A program made the position numbers and the translations under genes. DNA of 64,000 bases, from NCBI GenBank assembly GCA_033439265.1, contig JAVTVX010000027.1, positions 15,205,001 through 15,269,000 of the forward strand, read 5' to 3'. Below the pieces are notes generated by a model. It was not told the origin of the DNA and ran no database searches. It saw only the letters and a list, made by a program, of their open reading frames with translations. This DNA is from Dillenia suffruticosa. Its lineage: Eukaryota > Streptophyta > Magnoliopsida > Dilleniales > Dilleniaceae. The first letter of the stretch is position 1; every line of letters starts with the position of its first letter. This document shows, piece after piece, positions 21,068-33,429 of this stretch.

Positions 21068-21603
21068 CTACATTGACACTCCCTCTCTATGGTACTCACC
21101 CCTCACATTTCCCTCCTACAGGGGTAGACTCGGACTGAGAGATTTGTGCGTATTGTTGTATTGGATATTCTTTGGAGACTACTGGGCTGAGGTATGACTA
21201 CCCGCTCTTCCGCTATATATTGAGGTTATTGTTTCATTTTGAAGAAGTTAGGATGACCATTGTATTTGTTTAAATTGGGATGATTACATTTATAATTCTT
21301 CTGGTCTGTATAAGCTTAACTCTCACTCGTTTTAATCTACATTGAGGTATACATGTATTATTTTTGTCACTTGGGGATCTCTGTGATTTGGAAACTTGGA
21401 TTATGTAAATGTTGACAGCCTTACGGTGCTTTGATGTGCGGGACGTGGTGCCCGTGCATCTGGGTACCGCGGCGGGCTGGTTGCGTGCCTGGCTCGGGAG
21501 TGGGTCGGGGCGTGACACACAGAGGAAGACTAGGCTTTGGTTGGGAACCTTCGATTTTGCATAAGAAGCTGCCAAAGCCTACCGCTAGATCTTTGGGGGA
21601 CCA

Positions 21604-21855
21604 CATTAGGATTCCCAGTTCCGACACAATGATCTTGCCGTCCGAGTCAGTGTCGAAGAGGTTGAATGTTTCTCTCATCGAGGATACTTGTTCATCGCTC
21701 AGATCTTTCCGACATTCCCCATCGTGATCTATCTCTCTCTCGCTCTTATGTTTAGACGATTTTGATTGATCGCTGACCAGTTTGCTCCCATTGCCAGTAG
21801 TCAACAGATTTATCTCTCTATCCCCCATCGCGATCTCTCTCACTCTCTCGCCCAT
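21604..21855 (-). pseudogene. CML13/14-type calmodulin-like gene, N-terminal fragment
   Basis: On the minus strand, residues coded by 21708-21604 read [19 protein letters not shown] and then continue to SELGILM, which matches the first EF-hand of plant CML13/CML14, small calcium-sensor relatives of calmodulin and myosin light chains. The loop [12 protein letters not shown] keeps its acidic positions. After SELGILM the expected RSLGGNPTQAQL-type sequence is missing and an unrelated proline-rich frame continues to 21421, so three of the four EF-hand regions are lost. An extra 49 residues with no homology I know precede it from a methionine at 21855. I read it as a captured or truncated gene fragment, not a working gene. 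Confidence 0.65.
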
Positions 21856-21884
21856 TGGTTTCCTTCGTGTTTTATTGGGCTTTT

Positions 21885-22115
21885 ACTTTGGAACCGGCGA
21901 GACCGAGCCGGTTTCACTATCCATTGAAATTGGCTAGCCGATTCCGGGCTTGGGCCGGTTCTAGGCCAGTTCTCGATCCCATGACCAGCCGGTTATTGTA
22001 GTGGGCCAGTCCGGTTCTAGATTATTGTTACCCTGGACCAATTACCGGTTCGGATTAAAATGAGTCAGTTGGGCCGGTTTTCGGTCCGGAACTAACCGAG
22101 TCCCATCTTACTTTA
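21885..22115. repeat. GC-rich GGCCGGTT block
   Basis: The words CCGGTT, GGGCCGGTT and ACCGGTTC recur through this block as they do in the MITE at 7580-7965. Possible 7-bp flanks TTACTTT occur at both sides, but no terminal inverted repeat is evident, so membership in a transposon family is unproven. Confidence 0.35.
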
Positions 22116-22745
22116 ATGGACTTAAATAAGTTTAGTGGTTTTTATCTTATATTATTAAACAATTTCCAATAAATACAGCAAATAAAAGATTCCTTACAAA
22201 TCTCCGGCCCAAATTTCCACATTGGTAAGCTTATCTTTAGTGAATTTGAAGCCAGCAGGGTCAAGAGGACGAGAAATAAATATGGAAAGACCAAATGACC
22301 GATGTATGAGAAATTGACTATTTAGTCCAATGACTACTTTATATTTGAAGTAAGTTGAAAAATGAGACCTCTAACATGTCAAGCGTCATAAAAAGTTGAT
22401 TTTTGATCTATTAATTAAAACTTTACTTAATGTCTGCATATTTTTTATAATTAATCATTGAATACATATGTGTAACAACTCATAAATTATATTAAAAGGA
22501 GCAATCTGTATTTGTACATCCAATAGTGGAGTTCACATATTAATAAGGTAATCAGTGTTCGAGCAGACAATCTGTATCTCGGGGAGGGGAGAGTGGATTT
22601 TCCATCTTTCTTTTTAAAGATATTAGAATTATAATCTAATAATTGGACTTCTAATGTTGTATCTAGTAATCATAAAACATGTATAATTCACTAAATTCAT
22701 AACATGCATACAATACAAATGATTCACAAGTTTCACCGCACTAAA
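22116..22745. other. no gene seen
   Basis: AT-rich noncoding sequence without structure that I could recognise. Confidence 0.5.
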
Positions 22746-22746
22746 C

Positions 22747-23652
22747 TAAGGTAGTGTTTGGTTTGCATTCAAAAATAAGAATTGGGATTAGAATCAAAAA
22801 CCTTAGAAATTAAAATCCGAATCGAATTCCGATTTTAACTATTTGGTTCAAATTCTGTAATAGATATGGTTATTATTGTTGACGTTTGATTTGTATATCT
22901 TTTGAAATGAAAATCATGTAATTATCAATTATCATCGGTAAAAAATCTTTTAAAATTAATATTTTAAAATTTTTATTTTATTTTTTAAAATTAAAACTAT
23001 AATTATCATTTATTTTATTTTCTTTTATTTTCTTTTATTTTATTTTTAAAAATTAAAATTAAAATTAAAATTAAAATTAAAATTAAAATTAAAATTAAAA
23101 TTAAAATTAAAATTAAACTTAAAATTAAAACATGTTTTAAAATATTTTAAAGTTAAAATTAAAAAATGTTTTCTAAAGCTTCTTCGTGAAGCTTCCTCAG
23201 CCGCTGTCTGTGCAACTCCAGAAAATGGTAAAAAATGTTCTCTCTGTACAACTCTGTGAAGCTTTCTCAACTCCTTCGTCAAGCTGTCTCTCTTTCTCTA
23301 CACCCCGCTCCTCCAGGCCGAAGGCACCATCCCCATGGATGGAAGGGCAAGTCGCCGTCGACTGAATGGAAGTTGTTGATCGGAAAATTTTGCCGAATGA
23401 AATGGAAGGGCGTCGTTGGGTAAACAAAAGTTGTTGTCGGGCGAATGCAAGGGCGAAAAGTGGTAAGAAATTTCTCTTGGGTTTGATACTTTGGTTTCAG
23501 CCAAAACCCACTATTCTATTTGGGTTTTACAAAGTCCATAAGTGGGAGATTTTATATTCGTATCTTTGCTTCCATTACATTAACTCAAATAATTTATATA
23601 AATTTGAAGCCCATTTTTTATTCTCATACTCTTTTAATAAACACCACCTGAG
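22747..23652. mobile_element. possible PIF/Harbinger-like MITE
   Basis: The left edge GGTAGTGTTTGG preceded by TAA and the right edge AACACCACC followed by TGA form imperfect inverted ends in the style of PIF/Harbinger elements (GG...TGTTTGG, 3-bp target). The duplication is not exact and nothing inside codes for a transposase, so this is tentative. Confidence 0.3.
23046..23135. repeat. (AAAATT)n microsatellite
   Basis: About fourteen hexamer units, the later ones interrupted. The minus-strand frame with an FNFNFN repeat across it is an artefact of the repeat. Confidence 0.9.
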
Positions 23653-24117
23653 TCTTTTTGTTCATCCGCTAAGATGTGTATTTGATTACAGAAAGAAAGA
23701 TTTGATCCTTGGAGGATTTTGAAACTAAAATATTATGTATTATTGGTCAAACTTAAGGCTTCAATGTTTGTATTTATTCCCTAGTACTATGTGATTTTAG
23801 GATGTTAACTTGAAATGAAAAACAAAATAAGGCAATTGTACAGCCAATTACATGATCCATTTCATTTGATTAGCGAAGTTCTTTATATTATATATAGTAG
23901 CATATGATTAAAACGTACACGCCATATTATCACCATATTTACAATCAAGCCAACACATATCATTTCCTATAGGGAATTTTGTTATCTATGATACAAATTC
24001 ATTGTGAGTAGATTTTTGAAAATGAAAACACTAAAACTACTTAACATTATAATATATTTGACTATAATCGGTCTTTTCATCGGAAAAATGTCAAGTATCA
24101 ACCTTAATATTATTACC
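23653..24117. other. no gene seen
   Basis: AT-rich noncoding sequence up to the start of the gypsy LTR. Confidence 0.5.
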
Positions 24118-25389
24118 TGTTGAAGGTGGATTTGACTTCACGGATAATACTTTTATTAACTCGAACGGGATGGTTTGACCGTATGATGATCTCAAACGAT
24201 GAGACCTACAAAAAGACCGCCGAAGGGTGTTCCGGCGGGAAAACTCCGACACTCAAGTTAGAAAGTGGTTTTCAAAGAGAAAGAAACAAACTAATGTTGA
24301 AAGAGAGAGATTCCGAGAACCCTATATGTTTGTGTGCTTTTTGTAGGTTCTAAGGACTTATTTGGACAATAAGTGCATTGAAACTTATATATCTTTCGCT
24401 TGTGCGAGTCGTGTGTATATAAAGTGATAAAATCCTAATTTTCTTATGAAAGTGTCCCAAAATTTCGGGAGATCGGAACATAGGACTTTCAAAGATTATG
24501 AAATTTTAACGATTTGGGATGTCTAGGTCATCATAGAGATTTTTTTCCTTATCAACTACGATTGTAGGTCTTTTTTCCATTTTCATAAGATTCTCCCCGT
24601 CTTTTTAGATAAGCGAATATCTTTAGCAAATTGGGTGACTTACACCGAGTGCCGAGGAGATCTAAGGACCTATTGGTCAAGGTGCCAAACAATCGGTCAT
24701 CATAAAGGGTAATTGATCGGTGAGTACTAATAGAATCTATTGACGTTCATGGGTCTGACAAATCTAGACTCCACACGATTTAGGTTATGTACAATCACTT
24801 CCCCCAATTTCTTATGTCACATCATAAGAGAGACATGAGGAGTAAGCCAAAGGTTAATACTTGAAAAGTCGCGAGAGTGTTAATATATTTAATTTTTGAG
24901 TAAATGATCCTGGAGTAAATGTTTCATGAGAAGTTGAAGAGGTTGAAACTCCTCGTTCATTGCACATGTTTCTCATTGAATCGTTTCGTCTGCCCAAGAT
25001 CATGAAGATCATGTTTTTGTGGCTATAAATAAGGTTTGTATAACCTATCATCATCTTAGGGAGATCTCACGTACTTTTATGAATGATTCTGTGAATTTCT
25101 TCTGCTGAGCATTTGTATTTTTTTAGAGATATCTCAATTATGGGTTTTGAGCCACAAAACCCTATTCTTTAGTAAACTTTTGTCGATACGAGGTTTCATC
25201 AGAGATGAGGCTGCTAATGCGAGGTCCTATCACGTTATTCAGTGTTTGGGCATCATGGTGGAAGCTATCAAGGCTCTCATCAGAGTTCTCAACTTTGTAA
25301 AGATAGAGATATTTGTTTTGAAAGCTCTCTTCCAAGTTCAGAACCATTGTCCGATCACATAGGTGTAGTAGAGATTGTCTAAAACACTT
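24118..25389 (-). repeat. 3' LTR of a gypsy element, outer part
   Basis: It starts TGTTGAAGG at 24118 and is related to the LTR fragment at 18032. It is interrupted at 25389 by the copia element and is inferred to continue at 36358. It lies downstream of a minus-strand Tat-type pol, so it is most simply that element's 3' LTR (inference). Confidence 0.55.
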
Positions 25390-26813
25390 TGTTGACACTG
25401 AATATAATAACTTAAAGGGAGGTGAATAGGTTATTTATAAAATTTTTAGTTAATTACAGAGATTTAAAATAAAAATTGATTTACACGAGTAAACAAGAAC
25501 AAATAAAAAAAGATTGACACACAATTTATAGTGGTTCCACGTTTTTGTTGTACGTCCACTCCCAAAATTCACCTGGATTTTCGAATCCACTATTCTATTC
25601 AAAAATTACAAACTAACTTCCGGTGATGCTAGTGAACCATACAAGTATTTTTCAAATATTTTGATTTGATTTTTTACAAGATCAATCAAAAACCCATTAT
25701 GATATTTCTCTTTTTATCTTTACGAACAAATTCAGAAAAATATAATTTTGGTTTTACACAGCAAGTAGAGAGAGAGAATAAAATACAAAATGAAACTTTC
25801 AATCTTTAGAATGCTCATTACAGTACAAGTTAAACAAAATCAAGAGTATGGCTTGTGAGTGATGTTCAGAGATTTGTTTTTCAAATGTTGCGTGACAGAT
25901 CATATTTCTTCTCTGTTCTCGAAGAATTTTATAGTCGAGCAACAGGGTTTAGTCATTGGACACCATTGAATTCATTTCTGTGTTTGGTGAGATAGGTGAA
26001 CAGTACAATAAATTCGCACTAGTTTTTCTGATCAAATGAACATCAGAGACAACAGATCGATCTATCCAGATTACAAGCAGATTTGTTTTTGCAATTTAAA
26101 TTCATAAGTCGCCTTATTGATTAGTCGAATCGCTTTATCATGACTATAGGAGGACTTGTTTGGGTTGGGTTGCCTTAGCAACTATTCATTTTCATTTGTC
26201 AATCTGAGAGGTAAGAGGACTTGTCTTCACATTGAGTGGTCTTGTCAAGTCACAAATCTTCTTATAGAAACTATGAGTCGCCTTAGGCTTGATTCTCATT
26301 TTGCAAGGCAACTTGTGTTTGTGAGTGAGACAACTTATATGCTAAGAGCTCAGATTAGGTCATCTTATGTATACAAGTAGGTCGTCTCATCTGTTGTGCA
26401 GACTTTTGTTTCTGAGGCATGAATAAGTTAGGTCGTCTTGTGCATTTTGGGGAAGCGAATTGTGTTGTTGTTTCTAGGTTCAAGTCGTCTTATGGATTTA
26501 TTTGGGTCGTCCTAAGAGTAATTAGGTCGCCTTGACCTTAAGGCTGAGTCGTCTTTAGGTGCTACAGAATCAGACTTCTGTGGTGCAATCAACAGGTCAT
26601 CTTATGTAGAATCTTTCAGGTCGTCTTGGCCATTTTGACTTAACCAAATTTCTATCAATCATGCTCAGAGGTCGTCTTAGGCATATGAATGAGGTGACTT
26701 GGACATCTAGAACCAATTTTAACAATTATTCTAATTTGTTTTTAATTTAAATTAATTACCTAAAATCAAATTTCATTACTCCTAATTATCATCAAAACCT
26801 ATTTTGTTCAACA
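25390..26813 (-). repeat. 3' LTR of the Sirevirus-like element
   Basis: It starts TGTTGACACTGAA and ends TTGTTCAACA and aligns with 34751-36352 along its length, lacking about 180 bp present there around 35940-36120. It contains at least ten copies of a GTCGTCTT/GTCGCCTT motif from 26108 to 26700. Confidence 0.9.
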
Positions 26814-26830
26814 ATCTCTCCATTTTTCAT
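26814..26830 (-). promoter_or_regulatory. polypurine tract of the Sirevirus-like element
   Basis: The minus strand reads AAAAATGGAGAGAT directly against the LTR start TGTTGAAC, the expected place for plus-strand priming. Confidence 0.65.
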
Positions 26831-27658
26831 GATGACAAAACCCAATTTGAGATAATTGATAAAATTGTTTGAAAAGTCTCAAAATGCTCCCCCTCAACCA
26901 ATGTCATGTCAATTTAAATTTTGAAATGCCTATGATTAGTCTTAAACTTCACTTTTTCTAAAAGATATGCATAATATGCTATTCACACTTAGTTTTATGA
27001 TGTGTATCATTGATGTCCTATTGCTCTCCCCCTTTTATTTTGAATGTAACTATTATTTTTACTTATTCAATTATCCTTTATAATGTTAAACTATTGAGAG
27101 ACATATTCTATCCATACTCAATGCAGATTCATCCTAGTATGAATAGTGTATATGTCATAACATAATGTCATAGTTCATATGAATATGATATATGTAGTAT
27201 TTTCATAATTTAGACATTCAATCAATATAAACACCAATGTTATAAACATACCAAAACATCAATACACCAAAATCTCACAATTTCTATATGAATATCAATA
27301 ACATGCTATGCCATTCAACATAAACAAAACAACACACCAAAATACAAAGTCATTCAACTATACTATATAATATAAGCAAAACAGCACACCAAAACACAAA
27401 GTCATTCAACTATGTCATTCAACATAAACAAAATAATATACCAAAACAAACCACATATTTTCTCCCTCTTTTTGTCATCAACAAAAGAAGAAGACAAAGT
27501 CATTGAAGAGAATATTACCATTAAACATGATCAACAAAATAAGTACACCATGTCCTTGAAGAAGGACTTAGCAAAAGGAAGAAACTAATCAAACTAACAG
27601 CACACCTAAAAATAGAGAGAATGTTAATGTTACAAGTAAAAAGAAAAATGTTAGTTCT

Positions 27659-28893
27659 TTAGGCATGCGGCTCATCAGATGGAGGGATAAAAGAATCAAC
27701 TGGTGGAGAATTTGAAGGACCACTTTGATCTTTGTGAATCAGGGATTCCAAAACATTCATTTTGTCATAAAGGTCTTCCAATTCAGTCAGCCTGGCATGA
27801 GTGAGAGAGTTTTGATTTTCAATTTTGAGGAGTTGTGATTGGATATGCACTAAGGAACCCCAAATCATGTCCATGGTGACTTCAGAAACAGAAATAGATG
27901 TGGATGGAGCACCATAGGAAGGTGTGATTTGAAGAGATTGAGCCATAATTTCCTCAGATGGTCTTTCTCTAAATGGTTTACTCGGTCCCGCCTCATCTCG
28001 TTTTCTTTTCTTTCTACCCTCTTCTTGTTCTTCCTCTAGCTTCTCCTATACCCCATTCTTCAACACCCACTTGGCATTTTTCAATGATTGCTCTCCAATA
28101 CTATGTTTCATGCTTAATTTTGTGCAAATCTCCTTTTTCAAATCAATCTTATTTGTTATTAACACATTAGAAATGAGAGAGTAATAGGATAGATTTATAG
28201 ATTTTGATTTGGCCGTTTCAATCAAGAAATAAGACACTAGGAAATGCAATCCAGGATTTTTACCATCCATGATGCAAGCCATCAACCAAAGATCCTCTTT
28301 GGTTATGTGTGTGATTTTCTCCTCTAGGCCTAAGTACATGAATGATAATAAGATGTAGAAAACACTCATGAATCCTCAAATTCTTTGCATTCAAGTCCAC
28401 TTCACTCATCTCTGACAGATTTGCATTCTTAAACATAATTCTAGCACATTGGATTTGAGTAATTTTCATGTACTTTTCACACCTAACAGAGAGAGTCCAT
28501 TCTAGATTGGACATCGTGCACAGTACTTTGGGAGTGAGCATGATTTGCTTTCCCTTAATGTGTGTTTTGAAGGTGCATGATTCCATTCTCGTAGGAAAAA
28601 GGAAATTGGTCTCTAGTACGTGTACTCCAATCTCCTCAACAACTTCCATGTTATTGTAGAATTCCTAACAAGATGCCATACACATTCTCATTTGAGTTCA
28701 TCAATGAACTAAGTAAGATGTGTGATAAATGCTCTTCATAAAGAAAATTTATTTTCTTAAGAAACTCCCGATCGACAAGTCTACCTAAGTTCAATTTCCT
28801 TTTTGAAAAATTGGTTGAGAAAGACTTACTTTTCTCTAATAAAAGGAAGTCACTTTCGTTGAACTTTGTCGGATTCTTCGTCTTTAGCACCAT
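27659..28893 (-). pseudogene. extra 3' frame of the copia element (putative plant transposon protein domain)
   Basis: Three minus-strand pieces follow each other. The first (28893-28651) begins MVLKTKNPTKFNES; the second (28649-28260) contains KGKQIMLTPKVLC and, after a helix, NLRIHECFLHLIIIHVLRPR; the third (27946-27659) is a Ser/Pro-rich tail with a short heptad-like stretch. The LTP...L and R-(x)2-H...H.L.PRG pattern is that of the domain annotated in many plant genomes as putative plant transposon protein (Pfam PF20167, from memory). Its role is unknown. Same strand and position between RNase H and the 3' LTR make it a passenger or env-position gene of this element. At least two frame breaks separate the pieces. 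Confidence 0.6.
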
Positions 28894-29159
28894 TTGAGAT
28901 GTTGGTGTTCTTGAATATTGAGAGTGAGAGGGTTAGGGTTTTTGTAAGTGAAGAGGAATCTTTTCATTTTTCACCAAAGGTGCTTCGAATGGCTTAAGTA
29001 AGAAAGGTTATGATTGTTCGAGTAAGAGGGAATGTGAAAGGGTGAGAGGAAACGAAGGCGATTTTGAAAGAAGTCGATTAGAGTTAGGGTTTTAATTTGG
29101 AAAAACGTATGGAGCGAATATAAAAAGATTATGAATTTAAACCTTAATTATTTGACTTG

Positions 29160-29700
29160 GGTCAGATTTGGGTTCTTAGTAGAGATGAAATGGTTTTAGA
29201 TTTTGGATTTTGGATTTTACCTAACTTATGAGTCACGTAAGTCATCTTCAAGAGGAGATGAATCGACTTGACTATATCACGCAAGGCGACTTGCACTAGG
29301 TAGCAAGTTGTCTTATGTAACAGAAACCCAAAGACATCAGGTCGTCTTCCCAAGGGTAAGGCGACTCAGAGATGTCTACAAAACTCACTTTCTGTGTCAT
29401 GATCATAATGAGTCGTCTTGTATTTATTACAAGGCGACTTGTGAGGTCATGAAGCAATTTAGAAAATAAAATGAGTCTGTCTATTATCCCTAAGTCACCT
29501 TCTTGATTTACTAAGGCGTTTTAGTCATGTTTTTTAGAGTCCCTTCAGTGACTTGCATTTGGAGAGTCATCTCATTTATTTAATAAGACGACTTGCTGAG
29601 ATACCTTTGTTCTCAGGACATCTCAATTTTGAACCAATAAAGCGAATTATTGATCCTGTAAGACGACTCGTCCCTTAGTCAAATTTCATGACTTTGAAAT
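29160..29700. repeat. array of short inverted motif pairs in the copia spacer
   Basis: GTCGTCTT-type words are followed closely by their reverse complements, as in GTCGTCTTGT-7 nt-ACAAGGCGAC near 29413 and GTCGTCTTCCC with TAAGGCGAC near 29342. Similar pairs occur near 29500 and 29570. The spacer has no protein frame. Confidence 0.75.
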
Positions 29701-30157
29701 TTTTTAAAAAATTTCTTTTATATTCCTCAAATGATTATAAAATGAGTTTATATATATATTTAAATCAAGGATTCAATCAATCATTCTCAATTCTCTTCTT
29801 AAATTACAAAATTTTTCTCTATTCAAAAGTTTGATGAAAATATCTGCAACTCGTTTTTCAGTTTCTACATATTCTAAAATTATGTCATTTTTGAATACAT
29901 GATCTCAAATAAAATGATATATAACTTCAATATGTTTTGTCCTAAAATGATGTACAGAATTTTTCGTTAAATTTATTGCACTAGTGTTGTCAATTTTTAT
30001 TAGAACGTTTTCAAATTTTATCCCATAATCCTCAAGTTGATGTTTGACCCATAGGACTTGTGCACAGCCCCACAGTTACATACTCTATTTTTATAGTTGA
30101 AGTAGCAACACTATTTTACTTTCTAGAGGACCAAGATACTAACATGTTTCTGAAAAA

Positions 30158-31160
30158 TTAACAAGTATCACTTGTACTCTTTCTATCTACTTTACAACCA
30201 GCAAAATCGGTATCAGAATATCCATGTAAGTCAAAAAATGAATTTCTATCATACCATAATTCTAAGTTACATGTGTCCTTTAAATATCTTAAAATTTTCT
30301 TTATAGCTGCTAAGTGAGATTCTTTAGGATTAGATTGAGATCTAGCACACAAGTACATACTAAATAGAATATCGGGTTTAGATGCGGTTAGATATAGAAG
30401 GGATCCAATCATACTTCTATATAATTTTTGACACACTTTCTTTCCTTTTTCATCTTTATCTAACTTAACTGATATACTCATTGATGTTGCATATCCTTTG
30501 GTATCACTAAACCCAAATTTTTTGATCAATTCCTTAGCAAATTTGGATTGATTGATAAATATACCATCTTTTGTTTGCCTTATTTGTAAACCAAAAAAAT
30601 AATTTAGTTCGCATGCTCATTTCAGATTCTGCATGCATAGACTTAGCAAATTCTTGACAAATATTTTCATTTGTTGCCCCAAATACTATGTCATCCACAT
30701 AGATTTGAACTATTAGAATTTCTTTGTCTTTTCTTTTAATAAACAAAATTGTATCAACTTTTCCTCTTTCAAAATCATTATCAATAAAAAAATTATTAAA
30801 TCTCTCATACCAAACTCTTGGAGTTTGCTTTAAACCACATAAAGTTTTAGACAATTTAAACACATGATTTGAATACTTAGGGTGTTCAAATCCGGGTGGT
30901 TGTTCTACAAAAGCTGTTTCATTTAATACACCATTTAAGAAAGTACTTTTGACATCTATTTGATATAATTTGAAGTTTATATAGCATGCAAAAGCAAGTA
31001 GCATCCTAATAGCTTCTAATCTAGTTAGCGGAGCATATATCTCGTCATAATCAATGTCTTCTTCTTGACTATACCCTTGAGCAACTAACCTAACTTTGTT
31101 CCTAGTGATTGTTCCATGCTCATGTAGCTTGTTTCTAAACACCCATTTTGTACCTATCAC
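30158..31160 (-). pseudogene. copia reverse transcriptase and RNase H
   Basis: The piece 31160-30534 opens with MIGTKWVFRNKL and carries QIDVKSTFLNG with the first catalytic aspartate, CGLKQTPRVWYERF, and the catalytic box QIYVDDIVFGATN, the form typical of the SIRE/Maximus group. After a frame change near 30600 the sequence continues at 30529-30158 with the connection and RNase H region: YRSMIGSLLYLTASKPDI, RILRYLKDT and DFAGCKVDRKST. Intact relatives have this as one uninterrupted polyprotein; here the fold is split by at least one frameshift, so the enzyme cannot be made whole. Confidence 0.9.
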
Positions 31161-31255
31161 GGATTGGTCGTTTGGTCTAGGAACTAGTTCCTATATTTCA
31201 TTCCTTTCAAATTGATTTAACTCTTCTTGTATGGTTAGAATCTAATTTTCATCAT

Positions 31256-32386
31256 TTAAGGTGGTTCAATTTGAGAAATGAAAGCCACAAACTCACATTG
31301 ATTTTGAGTTGAAGATCTAGTTCTAACTCCAACCTCTATATCTCCAATTATATTTTCTACATTGACACTCCTTCGCGTGGTTGGGAATTTTATCTCTTGC
31401 TCTTCTTGTTGTTGAAGGTTTGATTGATTTTCTTCACTTCTACTTTCATTAGTTTCTTCCTTTACTTCTTCATTTTTCATTGACTCTTGCACTAATATTT
31501 GTTCTATTTCTCTAATTTTATCATCAAAACTCTTGTTACTTAAGGAGTTATTTTCATCAAAGTTTACATGAATTGATTTCTCAACCATCATTATTCTCTT
31601 AATATATATTCTATATGCTTTACTAGTGATTAAATATCTTTAAAATATAGTTTCATTACTTTTTGTATAAAATTTTCCTATATTATTTTTTCTATTATTC
31701 AGCACATAGCATTTACATCCAAAGATATGAAAGTAACTAATATTGGGTTTCCTACCTTTGTATAATTCATAGAGAGTTTTCTTAAGAAATGGTCTAATCA
31801 ATGCCCTATTGAGAATGTAGCAAGCTATATTAACGGCTTCAACCCAAAAATGTTTAGGTGAGTTATGCTCACATAGCATAATTCTAACCATTTCTTCTAA
31901 AGTTCGATTATTTCTCTCCACAATACCATTTTATTGAGGTGTTCTAGATGTAGAGAAATTATGATATATTCTATTTTTATCATAATATTCTTGTAAGGAT
32001 TTATTTTCAAATTCCTTACCATGATCACTTCTAATACCATTAATTGTGCATCCTTTTTCATTTTTAATTTTCCTACACAACTTGATAAATACACTGCATG
32101 CTTCTTCCTTTTTGGCTAAAAATAATACTCAAGTATATCTTAAGAAATAATCAATTATTACAAATCTATAGTGCTTTCCTCCTAAATTTTGAGTTCTAGT
32201 TGAACCGAAGAGGTCCATGTGAAGCAATTCTAAGGGTCTTGATGTGGGGATTACATTTTTAGACTTAAAGACAGACTGTATATGTTTTCCATTCATACAT
32301 GTATCACACAATTTGTTCTTTTCATCTTTTAATTTTGGAATTCCTTTAACAATGTCTTTTCTAACTAATTTTGAAATTAAGTCCAT
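31256..32386 (-). pseudogene. copia integrase and linker
   Basis: On the minus strand 32386-32129 holds the zinc-binding end (CDTCMNGKH) and the start of the catalytic core with MDLFG, whose Asp is the first of the DDE triad, and VIIDYFLRYT. After frame changes the core continues at 31921-31640 with MERNNRTLEEMVRIML, AVNIACYILNRA and HIFGCKCYVLN. The acidic linker before reverse transcriptase is 31591-31256. Several breaks are present. Confidence 0.85.
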
Positions 32387-32595
32387 CTAACATGACCCAA
32401 TCTCCTATGTCATAACCAAATATCATCATTTCTAATAGCCATTAATCATGCTTCGTTTAAAACATTCAAGTTTTTTAAATTAATGACATAAATGTTTCCT
32501 TGTCTGTTTCCTTTAAATTTTATCTCATTGTTTGATTTATCTATCATATTACAATTATCATGATCAAACACAATAATAAAACTTTTGTCACACAA

Positions 32596-32898
32596 TTAAT
32601 TAATGCTTAGAAGATTATATTTTAAGCCTTTAACTACCAACGCATACTCAATTTGAGTAAAAAACATACATATGTTTCCTATGCCAATTACTTTTCCTTT
32701 TGAGTTGTCTCCAAAGACTATTTTGCTTTCTTTCTTCTCTTCCAAGATGCTAAACTTATATGGGTCTCTTGTCATATGTCGAGAGCATCTGCTGTCCAGA
32801 AACCATATATTTTTAGGAGTTTTGGTCTTGAGACAGATCTCTATAAAGACGAAATCAAGTATTGGCCTTTGGTACCCAAACTTTCTTGGGTCCGACAA
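32596..32898 (-). pseudogene. copia protease with altered active site
   Basis: The strand reads IWFLDSRCSRHMTRDPYKF, the aspartic protease signature of plant copia elements. The usual form of the catalytic loop is DSGCSRHMTG; both glycines are changed to arginine here, which would be expected to abolish activity. A frame from 33253-32855 supplies the preceding spacer and ends in VWVPK. Confidence 0.85.
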
Positions 32899-33429
32899 TA
32901 TTAGTGCTCATCATGGTCTCATGAGAATGCTTTGGTACCCATTTCAGAATTTTTTTCTTATATTTTAAGTCATTAAACCAGCACTTGCCCAAACTATACC
33001 ATATTCTATTGTAGTAAGTACACTTGATATGTGTTCTAGATATTTTTGATTGGTTTGGAATAGATATTTTTCCAAGCTTGCAGTTGTGTGAACTATATCT
33101 TTGCTTCATGCAATAATGACATTTAGTATTTGATATATCCTTTATTGTGTTGGGAACAAAGAAACTATAGAGTTTCTTTTGTGTCAAAGCTGGATTGTAA
33201 CCTAAACCAGCCTTATCATAGACGGCTCTTTGAGTTCCAAGTATCAAGTCCAATTTTTTTTGTCCTTCAAATTTATAGTAGTGAACTCAATTTTTTGATT
33301 CTTTCTTTTTTTTTGATCTAATTTCTTCTCTAAGTCTTTGTAAATGCAAATATCAATTGACTTGATTTCAATTTCAACGTGCAAGTCATGAGCATTTCCT
33401 TTAGTTTCCTCAATTAGATTGATTTTCTC

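Noticed and set aside
23046..23282. Frame with an FNFNFN repeat
   Set aside because: It arises from the AAAATT microsatellite.
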